Source of the DNA: Glandiceps talaboti
Lineage: Eukaryota > Hemichordata > Enteropneusta > Spengelidae
Length of the DNA: 64,000 nt
Reading direction: 5' to 3'
NCBI RefSeq assembly: GCF_964340395.1
Contig: NC_135555.1
Coordinates: 4,109,501 to 4,173,500, forward strand
The position numbers and the translations under genes were made by a program. The notes below the pieces were generated by a model that was not told the origin of the DNA, did not search any database, and saw only the letters and a program-made list of their open reading frames with translations. Shown here in pieces: positions 22,361 to 35,042 of the stretch (position 1 is the stretch's first letter; each line of letters opens with the position of its first letter).

Positions 22361-24275
22361 ATCAAGTGCCATCGGGTACTTTTATTATCAAATGTGTTTA
22401 TCAAAAACAACAAATTTTGTAAAATACCACACACAGGTACACTATGTTTTCAATGACACTGCAGTGTGAATACCAATAACATGAACACCTACCAATTACT
22501 GGCATTTCACAGTATAGTTTTATGGAGCAACATTCAATCAATTTAAGTTACAGCCTTGAGAGTACTTTATTTCACTCTGATTGCCCCTACATTTTCCACT
22601 GTCATTGTTTATCTTGTGAAATTTTGCATGAAATGTTTAGAGACAGGATGGAAAATGTTAAGAGGTTTCTCATCAGAACCACACAATAAGTATTTTTTTC
22701 TTTTGCCCAATATCTGATACACATTAGCAAAAAAATAAAATAAATGTAATGAATCAAAGCATCTAAATAAATGGACCTCCACTGTCTATGGATAAAACCA
22801 TCTATTGTTCGTCACTATGTATTTCCCCCCAAAAAATACTACTACTAAAACACCACACACTTCAAAGATCACAAAGAAACTGACTTCATCAAAAAGAGAT
22901 TATAATCTCATGTACTGGCAGTGATAAAAATATGTACATTGTATTCACTGGCAGTTACAAATTTGGACATTTTCAAAAGCCATTGGCATATTCTAACTAC
23001 GTCATTCAGGTAAATTTGACATTTTCACACATACATACATCAATACACACTCATACAGAAGACAGTCATTCTAACATGTCAGGTAAACACTGGATACTAT
23101 TGTGGATAGTACTACATGGCAGTATTTGTGAAGTAGAGAGTGGAAATCTGGCAGTAGGGGTGCTACACCTATCAATATCAAATTGACACTAAGATATGAT
23201 AACACGTACAATAGTGGCGACTTAAAATTTGTAGAAAATGGAAATCTGGCAGTGGGGTGCTCCACCTATAACACTTACAACAGTAGCGACTTAAAATCTG
23301 TAGAAAATAGAAATCTGGCAGTAGGCTATCAAATTGAAACTAAGATAAGATAATACGAAGAGTAGAACTACTAACATTAAAATGTGGAGATAGTTGAAAA
23401 TTCTTCTCATTATCACTATTGTGTTATGATAATGTCTTTGAAATAATGTGTGTGTAGCTACATGGTACATATAAAACATAGTCATAGGCAATGTTGTGGT
23501 GGTGTTGATACTAGCACAATGCAAATATAGCTTTTCAATATTTTTACTTGTAACTTGCTGTAGTTCTTTTCAATTTGAAATTACCATCTCCCAGTTTTTT
23601 TGGCAAACATCAAAATATCACTAACACATAGATGCCTAACTATAACGGCTATCATTAAAGTGTTGCGGCAGTAAATTATGAAATGTGTAAATGTAGACAT
23701 GGTTACTTTGCCCAATGGTAGCAGTACATGGTGTAGAGTGGTGAATGTGAGCTAAATACAGTGTGACAACACTACTACAGTTCAAAAACAGTACATTTCT
23801 ATAAACAATACAATACAACATTACATTCTACCAAGACAATCTGATAAATATGTACAATAGTAAAAGGGTTCTTTCCACAGCTTATATAGAAATGGCACTA
23901 CCATCCTAGACTTTCCTGACAAGTGTTATGAATTTAGTATTTTACACAACAACAATATTCACTTCCTATGCCACTCTCAACGACTCTTTTGTCAAGTCGA
24001 GAAAGAACTTGTAGAGGATAGAATGAAAATAGACTTTTTGGCAGAATCAAGACATCAACAAGTGTGAATGCCTCTAGCTTATATCACATCTTTTCAGTGT
24101 GTATATTTCTCATGCTTGAGGCCAATAGCAATATCTAAATATGATATGCAAACATTCACTGTCCAGTGCAATCTAAATGTCTCAATCAACAAGACAAGCT
24201 AAAATGTTTACAGGTTATACATTCATCACAGTTTCTTTCATTTGCTTGATGATACAGAATTGTTAGCACAGTTAG
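22361..24275. other. 3' flank and possible 3' UTR of TPX2
   Basis: Sequence beyond the TPX2 stop codon (minus strand). TTTATT, the complement of AATAAA, occurs near 22380 and 22565, but which is used is unclear. A partial duplication is seen: GAAATCTGGCAGTAGGGGTGCTAC near 23141 and GAAATCTGGCAGTGGGGTGC near 23241. No ORF was recognised. Confidence 0.45.
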
Positions 24276-25251
24276 TTACAACCTGTCTGTTCGTCGGCGA
24301 CTGGTACGTAGTTGTGGGGATATAGGTGCAGTTAGGGGTACAGTACTTGGAATGACTTGTATTTCTTTGAAATGTCTAATGGGGTTGGGTTTGTGGACCA
24401 TATCGTTTCTTAGTTGTCTTACAGCTTCTTTCTCCATGGTCATGATCTCCTTTTCACGGTTTAGTTTTTCTTCAGCAAGATCACATTCTTTTTTCTTCTT
24501 GAAGTTTTCAAAGTCTTCCCTCTGATGTGCACGTTTGTCTGTGTTCAGCTGGAAGGGTGCCATATCTAATGGAATGAAAACAACAAACATAAATTCAGAC
24601 TTCTGAAGAAATGTTGAAATATTAAAATGAAACACATTTATAAAGAAGGCAAATGTACACCGTGCAGAGGAAACAAGGATATGTAATGGATAATAATAAT
24701 AATGATTAATAATAATAATAATAAATAAATATAAATATTATCTATTTTAAATACAAGTCATAATTTAGGGATGTAATATTTTGCATTTTAGGATCTTGAT
24801 TTTCCCTTTTGTTCCCATCAAACCGGACTAACATTTGGAAATCGGTTTATGTTGAAGTTGGATATTTCAATTCAACATTACTTCATTAATCTCATATTGA
24901 GTAATTAAATAGATAAGTTCATGTGGCATCTGATGAGAACCAAAACTTTATATACCAAAAACTAATGCTGACTGCTCGACTGGCTTGTTCTCCGTTTGTA
25001 AACAGTTCTGATGCAAATATTTGTTTGTCAACAAATTGTGTATTTGTGGGATATTGATATGGTTTGTTCACTAGGCAATGGACCATACATGCTTCACATA
25101 GTAAAAAAAACCAATCAGTCTATCAAATTGTCTGGCACACCGTGTCATTCACTGGTCCTACATTAGCAGGGTAGGCCACTGTATGAAGGCACCTTTTAGT
25201 GGTCCAGTCAGAAGTCTAAACTTTGTAATTATTAATTTATTACCATTGTAT

Positions 25252-25286
<35 letters not shown>

Positions 25287-28200
25287 TGTATGTTGTTTTT
25301 CTTATTTGATGTGTTACATTTGTTTTCTTTTTAACTTGACATATCTCTCGGAGAATAGCAATAATGACAAAATTTTGTTCAAGTTAGTTACTACTGGGGC
25401 TTTAATCTATGCATTCAATTAATATGATTAGTACATACCTGTCAATGGTCGTTGACCCGTCACAGGTATAAATGGTTCTTCATATAACACTTTAGTAGGC
25501 CTTGCTTTAAAAGCATTAGCCTGGGCTCTCTGGTTCTTAAGTTCTTCTTCCATCTGTAAATATAAACAATTCAAGTTACACAACGTGACAACAAATTGAC
25601 CAGACTTCAGTATCACACAGTAATTTCAGTCATTCCTACTAGCTAAACTCACCAAATGAGGCTTCTTTTCAGATACACATAGCATTACATTAGTGATAGC
25701 CAAGTTGAATGGATACATATTTCATCCTTCAACAATTTCTCTTTTAAATACAATGACGTTGAAGAGTTTTTGTAAAATGTTGAGTATGTAAAATTTACTA
25801 GTGATTTACCACATAACACATCTAAAATTCTTCATAAACAAAGTTACGCTATGTATAAATACATGGGGAGAAAATCTGTAAATTTTATGAGATATTCCCC
25901 TACTGAGCTAGAGTTTTGAATTCTTGGGGAATAACATCTTGATAATCAATATTTGAATAATGAATCATTCTTGCCAGCCAAAGTATAATGACAAGACGAA
26001 AATAAACACACTGGTGTAATTAGTTCTACTGATCACACACTAAACGAAAAAGTCTCTCTGATTGGCCCTTATGGTTAGTCGAAGAAGCTGGCTTCAAATC
26101 TGCTGAACAGTAGTCCGTTCAACAATGGCCTTTGCATCTGTTAAGCACCACTGTAAAGAGGCTAGTGGTTTGATGATGATGATTGCAATCTTGCAATGAC
26201 TTTGTAGGATCTACCCCCCCCCCCCCCCCCCCCCCCCCCCCCAGTAGGAACAAAGATCTAGCACTGAATTTCAAACACAAACATCCAATGACAGCATACA
26301 TACCTTACGAGCCCATTCATCTGCTGCTATAGTTCCTCTTTCTTCCACACGCAGTTGGAATGGTGCTGGTCTGGTTACTTCTTTTGGTTTCTTGACAGGC
26401 AAACCTTTCAAAGATGGGCTTGGTAAGGTTTGCGCCCTGAACTCTCTTGCCTGGGATAACAGATATTGTTATTTTTACATGGTGTTTGCAATTAGAGTCA
26501 AGAAATATTGATATTCCCATTTTCACGGCCTCTACTTGATATCATTGGTGGACAAAACACATTGCTAGAAATGTATACATAATTGTATTACAATATAGGA
26601 GGAGCTTGGACACCAGTCAAGTAAAAAAGCATGACTACAATTCTTACCGCTTTCATTTTTGCTACAACTGTTGTAAGGATTTTGTCCCTAAAACCTTACT
26701 TTAACACAGTTGCTTGCTGCAGCTTGACAATACAACTGACACTACATCATCGTTGTTTTCAACCATGTATAACTTCAACAACTTTCAGAATGACTAGACT
26801 AAAAAAACCAAACACACCATACCTTCTTTTCTTCCATGAACACCTGCTGTATCTTCTCTTCCTTCTTTGCCATTCTTTCCTTGTCGCGGTCATCAAAGGT
26901 GAATGGTTGTATCTCAGTATGTTTGTGGTCAATAACTGGTTTGAATATGATTCCTGGTTGGGGTGCTGGTCGTGAAAATTTTACAGGCTTCTCTCGTTCG
27001 TCCTGTGTAGGAGTTAAAGACAAATCAAATAAGATATGATTTCTTTCAGGATGCTGGACACTGGTAATATTGTTTACATCCAAAACTCAAGAAGTTCTTG
27101 GTTTATACACATTCATTTATTCCCACTGGCCTGTAGCAAACCTTTTGAAAATGACTAAATCCTACTGTTCAAAATCAACTTCTGTCTGCCATGATGACAA
27201 ATTCTGTAAGGATAATAAATATATATTAGCTTCTCATGGATCTATATCACTTTTATTTGACAAAATAATAGTTTACCTTGAAACTCTCGTCCTCTTTCTG
27301 AATTCGTACTCTGTTTTTCAATGCAAATGCTGGTGATTTGGGGCACGTCACTGGTATTGTCTTCTTCTCACCAACACCCTGGATATGAAAATAATATATT
27401 AGCAACATACAAACCACAAAAAGTTATAACACTAGTAATGCTCACATGCTAGAAACTTCACATATCTCAACGTGCACGTATAAAATTTTAAACTCCCTCA
27501 GAAATCACTTTCACTTGCTGTAAAGGAGAACTCACAAATCTTTCATGTTGCATACTATTATAAATTTTGCACATAATCTGAAAATTTAATCATTAAAAGG
27601 TATGCTCTTGTATATCATTCTCCTTACCATCGGTCTTTCAAGTATTTTTGCAGGAACTGGCCGCGCATGAAATTCAAACTTGTTTTCTTCTTTAGGCTTA
27701 GAGGCATCCCTGACTTCATTTCTGGAGCGGGTTTCAAATTCAAAACCAACAGGTTCAGTGCACTTTTTCTTGGCTGTTTTCTTTGGAAGAACGACTTTGT
27801 CAGTGAATAGGTGTGGATTTACAGGTTTGGCTTTAAACTTGTACCTGAGAGGAATGATAGATAAACAGATATTACATCAATAGTCGCAGTTCAATGAAAG
27901 GCCTATGTTGAATTGGAACTTAAGTTTGGGTGAGAAAAAACAGTAGTCTGGCAATTCTATGGGAAAAATTACTTACTGTTTCATTTCTTCCACTTCCTGA
28001 TCTTCTTTGTCTTGAGCACTCGCTACTGTATAACTTCTCTTTCTGTGCCTTGTTTCCAATAATGGTGTCTTTGCAATAGTTAATTTTGAACATGGTTTCC
28101 TCTTGCCCATCTGAGGAGTGTTTCCTTTAGAGACAACACAGTTATACATTCAATGTATGATTGTCAGTCAGTTTAATAAGCCCAGTTCAGATTAGGCTAG

Positions 28201-31200
28201 GTTAAACTTTAGGTGAGAAAAACAGTTGTGTAGTAGAGCTACAAAACGAAATTGCCTATTCTACCTAATTAATCTCTGTGGTTCCACTGATAAGATGACA
28301 CTGATACAACACCCTGGGATTGAATCTCTGGCCTTTAAGCAGTTCAAAAGTGAACTAAATCTTTGGATATACAAATTCATCTTGACCATGAGATAGTACA
28401 TGTACAGTACATTTGATGGAATTCAACTTTGTGACCAAGTATGCTGTTTAGATCAAGCAGGGTTCTCCACAATTTAGAAAAATACAGGGGCGCCCTAATT
28501 TGCATATTTATTTGCATATCATTAGCATATTTCCAGATCATAATATTAGGAAGTGAAAAAAGTTTCCAAAATCAAAAACTCCTATTTTATTCATTCAGCA
28601 AACTAAAATGTACTGAAATGTATTGTAATCACCAATTTCCAAACCTTTCACATAATTCACAATGTAAAAATTTCAGGAAGGAGGTTGACAGTTACACAAA
28701 CGATGTTATAGTAATGTTGGCAAGCATGTTTTACACACAGGAGTGACAACACATGGCATTGTTGATGTACATGTATGCACCTCTAGGCTAGCTATCACTT
28801 AGTTTTGAGTTGTTGGTTTCACCTTGTAAATGTGCATGTCATTCATAAAAATTAATTGAAAACAATTCATTTTCCTTTATTTCTCTAAAATTTGATATCC
28901 TTTTAATTTTCATGAATGGAAAATGATTTTTCATCCAAATTTGCCGGAAATACGTACATTTTTAATGTGACGAATTTGGGCTAAGAATAACCGAATACGT
29001 TCAGTGCAAATGTACAGTAACAAACATGGCTGCCACATCGGAGCTACCTCGTGGTACTACGATCGCGATTCACATCCAAACGTGATCATTTAGGACATAA
29101 ATTTTACCATGGAACCGTACCGGAGTAGTTATTTCTAAAGAACATGTATAAATTTTAGGATTTTGTTCGTATTTATCGATACAATACGAAAATTGCCGTG
29201 ACATCGTACATCGTATGCGTACTGTATTGCGTATACGGGAAGGCTTGGAAATTACCGGCTTGATATACCCGGCCATAGAAACTACCAACGTACCGTCTTC
29301 TACTTTACGACGGTACTACATTTACTGTTTTTTGTTTCGGCTACCATTGTTATAATCAAGGCGATAAATAAGTTCATAAATGATGATAGACGCAGTGTCG
29401 CTGTTCACTTCCTTCATTAACGGCATTGAATAGAATCTCTTGAAGACGTTCACACCAAAACAAAGGGGCGCTGAACGCAAACAGAGGGGCGGTCCATGAA
29501 AACAGAGGGGCGGTGCGCCCCTCAAAAACCCCTCGTGGAGAACACTGTCAAGGATTCAGAAATCACATTTGCAATCAAGAAAATACTACCACCATTGTCT
29601 ATACACACGGTGACACCATTATATGTGATAAAGTACAGTATTTAAAGACAGATTTTTACCTCTACTTCTTGGCTTCTGGCGGAATCGATCTGGTGTTTTT
29701 GACTGGAATTCATTGACAAGGACAGCCATTGGTTTATACACAGGTTCATCTTGTGTTTCACTGATTTTGCGTTTACGTTCATTGAAGTGGAATGGCATGG
29801 CTTTGGTTGGACCTTTCCTTGGATTATGCTTTGTATAAAAGGGGGGAAAGACGTGTTTAAATATTTAATTGATCTAAACATAGCAGATAATTTACTGAAA
29901 GAGAGTTGAGTCTAGTATCTGATTCATCACAACATTTAATAAATACTATTAATAATATAGAATGGCTTACAGGAGCGTAAAGGATGTCTGACTTCTCATT
30001 TTTTGGAATAAATCCCTAACAATTTACTTTGAAATTCAGTACTGTAAAACAGTACAGAATTCCAAAATTGTCATATACATTCAAACTGAATCTGACTTGG
30101 GACTGAGTTACATGCAAGACTAAATAAAATAAAATTTTCACTTTGGCATTTTAGAATTTTATATTATGTGTAATCATACCAATAATTTCTCCTGTTAGAT
30201 AATGACAAAATAATGAGCCAGTAACAGTAGCAAAACTTGGACTCAGCATTTTGGTATTCTTTGCGATGTAATGTTTTTGTGCTAATGCATGAAACTGAAA
30301 TATGGTAAACTAAATTGTACAACTCACTGGAGATGGTGGATGGCTTCGCAAACTTGACTTGAAGTCTCTTTCTTTAGCATCACTCCTTGTTGTCATGGAA
30401 TGTGACTTAAGTCTATCATCAGTAGCAAAGTGAAACTCTTCCACATGCGTACAAGTACGTTCTGATCGTACTGGTGCATGACCTGAGGAAGTCTGTGACT
30501 TCTTCATTGATTCTTCAGCAACTCGGCGTCTCTCTACTAGTTGATGTCTTAGTTTAGCTATCTTCTCCATCTCAAGTTCCTCTGATGACTTGAATGATGC
30601 ACCTGGTTTCACACCAACGCGTCTGTTAAAGGGAGGGGAGGGGGGGGGGGAAAGGAAGAGTAAAATTGTGGTTTAAGTTTTATTTACTTCAGATAGGATG
30701 ATACAAAGTATTTGTGATTAATCCTGTATATGATGACCTCTCTTAGAGGTCAGGTCATCTGAAATTTCCTCTAAATCTGAAGCATTCAAATGTACAAGCA
30801 TGACCAGATTACCCTAAACTAGACTCCATTAATATCTAAGGTAATGAATTAATACACTCAGTATTAGGGCAATAAGAAAACTACTAGTACAGTGGGATTC
30901 TGGAGAGAATGGACAAAAGTAAAACTGAAGTGAAACACAAACCATATGTGACAAAAATCCAATAGATGGTGAGATAGAAGAACATTGATAGTTTGAAGAG
31001 GCAATGGCATGTGTTGTTCCTTATATAAGAATAAAAATATACTGCGTCTACTCAAGATTAAGGGAAACAGCTATGAAAGGAGTGGAACGAACGGAGGATA
31101 GGAAAAATAATTTATTATATTTGTTATCATTAGAGTCGACATAAAATATATAAATAAACACATAACTGCTATCATTCCCAACTATTAGGTAAACTATTCC

Positions 31201-33906
31201 GACTTTTCTATCTTTTTACAAGTAATATACATATAGACACTTTAAAACATTTTTGGTCTGATTAAATTCTAGTAGATTGACTTACTTCAGACAAGTAGGT
31301 GTAGATGGCAAAGTAAGCTTAAGTTTCTTCATCTTTGAACTTTCAATTTTTTTATTTGCTTCTGTTCTACTTCTCTTTGTTGCAGGCCCATCTAATGATC
31401 GTGTTTCTCGCCTGATTGTTTGACTCTGTGCCTTTACCCTAGGTGAACACCTGGTACCACGAACGCCATTCTGAATCTGTGTAGTGGTTGATACTTTCTT
31501 GTCTGTATTCTTTAGGTGTTGCTGTCTAGCTCTTTGTCTAGAGACACAAACAAGTGAACAAAATTACATTTTGTCCTCGATGATGAATTAAGAACTGTGA
31601 TAATCCTAGTAACAGAGGTGGAAATCAGGTAAATTTGTACTGATTTCAAAACCATGACGGTAGCGTAAGATTGATGGGGACAACTCCAGTAACATAACAT
31701 ACTTGGGGAACTCAGGTAGATTTTACAAATGTAAATACTTTTCACCTAACAAAACATAGAGAGTCAGTTTTGTTTAAGTTCTGTTATTCCTGACTATTGA
31801 GACATTTTCCTAGGGTGACACAATTAGGTGCAGGACTCTGATGTTTATCTAAATTCTGCCACTGAGACAACCATTCATTTTTTAGACAATTAGAAGAACG
31901 TCTCAAGAATCAAAGATCTGTGTTATGTCCTCAAGTTACCAAGTTAAAATTAAGCAGACATATTCTGAAAAAGAAATAAAATGTCTATATATGGATCATG
32001 TGCAATAACCAGGATTATAATAGAAATGTGAATATTTACCTATTCAACTGCAGTGAGTCAACGTTTGACACAAGAACATCATTATTACCTAAATTTACAA
32101 TTTCAGACTTGGTAGCTTCAAGAAATATATGATACTTGATGACAATTTATTTTGCTGATGTCTTTACTTGTTCTTACCTCATCATTTTCTTGTTTTCTGT
32201 ACTAGCTACTCCACTGGTTGTGGTTTCATTACCAGATGTGTGCTTAGCTTTCCATGCCGTGAAGGTCTTTACAATATTCTTTGGAACTTTCACTGCATTG
32301 ACTATTTCTTCTGAATCTAAAAGTGGGTTGTTTCAATGAAATAAAATTAACACATTTTTAAAAATAGTAATCATGAGTATTTGTAAAAGTAAAATCAAAC
32401 TTGCAAGCGATTTAGAATGACCTCATTTCAGACACTTGGTTAAAATAATATCATCACATCCAATTATGGTCTCAGATGTAACACAGGTATAATCATTGGT
32501 CATTGGGATACAATCACACATTGTCCGGTCCCTATAAAACACAGAACACTCCTGGTGGTGTTTTTACCTTCTGAGGCTGGCTGTTGAGGTTCTTCAACAA
32601 CTGGTTCAGTTTTTTCATCTTCCATACTCGTTTCCTCAACAGTGTCTAAGTTAGCTTCAGTGTTTTTATCACTTGGTAAAGTTTCTGTGATAAAGAGAAG
32701 AACCAAAATAACAATGTCAAACAAAAGATCAAAGACCTCTTTCTAGCCAGAGCCAATGCTCTATTTCAAGACACTCTTGGTGACCAGACTTTGCTACATA
32801 CATGTACGTAGGGAAGTCTGTCATCAAGCTAAATGATCACTATATGCCAGTATTTACACAAAATGTTAGAAAGTCACAAACAACTCAATTTCAACAAAAT
32901 CACCTGTATCAATGGTATTTGAGGTGCTTCCATTATTTGGATTTGGGGCTACTGCCACCGAGACACGTTTTCCGTTGATAACAGAGAATCTCACTGGAAT
33001 GCCATTTTCATGATCAAAGTCTGGAAGGAATGAAGAAATAAAGAAATATGGTCAGCATTGCATTGTAATACACTATGCAATCATTTGAAATAAAAAAGAA
33101 ATACAGATTTAAAATCTATAGATGTAAAAATCTCCCTTCAATTATCTATTACAAAAGTTAAAACACTTCAAAATGATGAGTATGAAATGATACAAATGTC
33201 TTCACGATTCCAAGATGAGGGAGGGGTATTGGCATTTGATCTTTTCCATACTTCTTGCTTGAAACCAATTAGAATTACAAACTTTCCTGCAGTTTGTTTG
33301 TCCTTGGTTTATCAGGTGGTAGCTCTACCCATGGAGGTAGAATCTTAGGCTGGATGTCAACGTGGTTTCTAACTAAACCACGAGTGAGTGAGAGGTGTAA
33401 ATCATAACGATACTGAACTAGACTAGTAGTAGTAGAATCTAGGACTTTGATTCTGTCTCCATATTCTACCAAATCCATCTTACCTTAAATATAACACATG
33501 CTACAACAGACATGCCCTAACCATCCCTTGATGACTCAGAACTTCGTGAAGTAAAATAAACATGGTTGTACACCATAGTCTTACTTAGGGCATACATGTA
33601 CACATGATACAAAAATACAACCGAGTAAGGAATCATGACCAAGGTCACATGCAAGTTTGAATGACAAAAATATTCCTGTTTTAGGTTTGTAACTTATTTT
33701 CATAATAACATTGTAGCTGCACGCCAAGTCGCAATATACCTGAAGCTAGAGTGGAAATGGGCTAATGTGAGATTTTGTTGATATTATTTATACTCACTGA
33801 AATAAGAGTCAGCGCCATCATCATAAAATTCCGTCGCTGTAGCCTCTGAAAAATCTACGAACTGTGGAGCATTGTAGTCCCAATCGCCGTCTACCGGTGC
33901 ACTCAT
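24276..33906 (-). CDS. TPX2: TPX2 spindle assembly factor
   Basis: Fourteen coding exons, 5' to 3': 33798-33906, 32904-33020, 32568-32684, 32178-32316, 31286-31537, 30328-30622, 29660-29828, 27977-28124, 27628-27844, 27277-27378, 26823-27002, 26304-26450, 25439-25553, 24276-24565. All joins are GT-AG and in phase, giving 798 residues (human 747). The N-terminus (WDYNAP at 9-14, SYF at 34-36) fits the Aurora-A-binding segment. A conserved block PSTPTCLK ends exon 5. Repeated PF-x-F-x4-R modules follow ([46 protein letters not shown]), then FKARP at 679-683. The C-terminus has PFQLNTDKR, a coiled coil and [10 protein letters not shown], the family's kinesin-5-binding tail. TPX2 is released from importin by Ran-GTP in mitosis, nucleates microtubules and activates Aurora A. 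Transcription starts from a promoter shared with CIAPIN1. Confidence 0.93.
25250..25287. repeat. (TTTA)n microsatellite in TPX2 intron 13
   Basis: About nine copies of TTTA in the intron between the last two TPX2 exons. The Phe/Ile/Tyr-rich plus-strand frame here is an artefact of the repeat. Confidence 0.9.
26214..26242. repeat. C29 homopolymer in TPX2 intron 12
   Basis: Twenty-nine consecutive C, hence G29 in the TPX2 pre-mRNA, starting about 60 nt after the donor of exon 12. It is followed by CAGTAGG, as is the C19 tract at 58275-58293. Confidence 0.9.
28125..29659 (-). other. TPX2 intron 7
   Basis: Intron of 1535 bp, mostly filled by the 1.1-kb inserted element at 28458-29547. Without the insertion it would be about 445 bp. 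Confidence 0.75.
28458..29547. mobile_element. Non-autonomous hAT-like transposon in TPX2 intron 7
   Basis: The 1090-bp insertion begins CAGGGTTCTCCACAA and ends ...GTGGAGAACACTG, inverted ends that also share GGGGCGC farther in. TCAAG flanks both ends, an apparent 5-bp target duplication. CAG ends are characteristic of hAT transposons, most of which make 8-bp duplications, though lineages with 5-6 bp are known. Near the right end GAGGGGCG recurs three times (29458-29520), like the subterminal repeats to which transposases bind. No transposase frame is present. Confidence 0.7.
33021..33797 (-). other. TPX2 intron 1
   Basis: The largest early TPX2 intron. It carries copy B of the TAGTCT-family element. 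The open frame at 33275-33478 is formed partly by that element and is not an exon. Confidence 0.7.
33346..33425 (+). mobile_element. TAGTCT-family micro-MITE, copy B
   Basis: Contains in order CTGGATGTCAACGTGG, AACTAAACCA, GTGTAAATCATAACGATAC and GAACTAGACTA, the block order of copy A at 21444-21522. Confidence 0.65.
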
Positions 33907-34238
33907 AGTTCTAAACGATCGTCAAAATATCAAAATTGGAAAGTATGATGCGAACAGGCTGGCAAGTTATATATTTTGTGACAAAAACACACGAGTTTGA
34001 ATAGCAGCTCGCTATTATAAATCTCCAACGCCAACCGTTCTGTTCAATTTTAGCTCTTTACACGTATCCACCAATCAGAATGGAAAGATTCACGACTTCT
34101 GATTGGCCGACGGGAAATCATCGCCCTCGGGAATCATCGGTATTTATACGAAGTTCACCGAACATGAACCACTTCCGGTTCAAGGGATTAGAGCGAGGAG
34201 ATCTCGAGAACGTGTGACGACTCTTGCGTTTTATCAAT
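33907..34238. promoter_or_regulatory. Bidirectional TPX2/CIAPIN1 promoter
   Basis: The TPX2 start codon (33906, leftward) and the first inferred CIAPIN1 exon (rightward, donor TCAAT|GTGAGT at 34238) are less than 340 bp apart. In between are two CCAAT boxes in opposite orientation (34071-34075 and 34102-34106, centres 31 bp apart), an AACCGTT MYB-like motif (about 34033), TTTGAA (33996-34001, the CHR hexamer but reversed for TPX2) and the ETS/GABP motif CCACTTCCGG (34169-34178). Paired CCAAT boxes at about 31-33 bp are common in cell-cycle genes such as TPX2. The motifs are seen; the function is inferred. Confidence 0.7.
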
Positions 34239-35030
34239 GTGAGTTAAATAACGCTATTTTAAGGTCACCTTTCCGAAACGACAATTATTCCTTACGTGAA
34301 ATTTAATATTAAGGAAATCGTCGTATCATTAAGGTATACATTACGCATCACCACTCATCAGTCCAGTCTGCATGCACTCTAATGTTATTGTCATTTGTGA
34401 ATACTACCTATAGTACTAATAATAGATTAGAAATTTCTGACAGCAGTTTTGGGTAAATTTGCCAAAATTTAATAAATTAGTTTCCATATAAATGTCATTT
34501 ATTAGGAATACAGTATTTCCATCCTTCAAAATGAGCCTTTGCATTCTCATTTTGAATAAAATTGGCTTAGTCATCATGATCTTGTTGAAATACTTCAATC
34601 TAGTGGCACTCGAAGCAATCTGTATGATTTTTTAAAAAAAAGGGATAGTAAATTATTTACTACACGTTCTCAAAAAAAATCATACAGATTGATTCGAGTG
34701 CATGTGATAAAAACTGGTAGAAGTGAAGGTCCCAGCAGAAGACAGTAAATGCCAGGGTGGCGAGGAGAAGGTTATATATAATTATATTATTATATAAGCA
34801 TAGATCCATAATGCAAGCGATATGTTTGTTCATCAGACAAACTTGTCATTGAAATTTACTTTCACTCTTCCTGTTTGTGTGATTTTCTGCAAAAAGAAAA
34901 TTCCTAAAACATTTTTTTCATAGATACCATGCATACCTTCCTAAATCTGTGAAATTTAGTTTCATGCAAATCAGTCACTTTTTCTTTCAGTTTATTTATT
35001 TATATATTTATTTATTTATTTTGAATTCAG
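34239..35030 (+). other. CIAPIN1 intron 1
   Basis: Inferred intron between the non-coding exon (donor at 34239) and the acceptor GAATTCAG at 35030. It contains the hairpin at 34605-34702. Confidence 0.6.
34605..34702. repeat. 98-bp hairpin in CIAPIN1 intron 1
   Basis: GGCACTCGAAGCAATCTGTA on the left pairs with the right arm, which reads TGCACTCGAATCAATCTGTA on the opposite strand. The T-rich and A-rich flanks also pair. The loop contains a second perfect palindrome, TAGTAAAT/ATTTACTA. The whole is pre-miRNA-sized but may be a MITE remnant. Confidence 0.7.
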
Positions 35031-35042
35031 AGCAAACTAATT

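Noticed and set aside
28441-28746. 101-codon ORF as a transposase fragment
   Set aside because: It lies in the hAT-like insertion but shows no transposase motif. The element is best seen as non-autonomous.
32040-32110. Possible extra TPX2 exon between exons 4 and 5
   Set aside because: Acceptor-like TTTAG and donor-like GTAAAT flank a 49-bp piece, but in the required phase it gives an immediate stop, and exons 4 and 5 join cleanly without it.
33275-33478. 67-codon minus-strand ORF as a TPX2 exon
   Set aside because: It overlaps the TAGTCT-family element, has no TPX2 similarity, and exons 1 and 2 join in phase without it.
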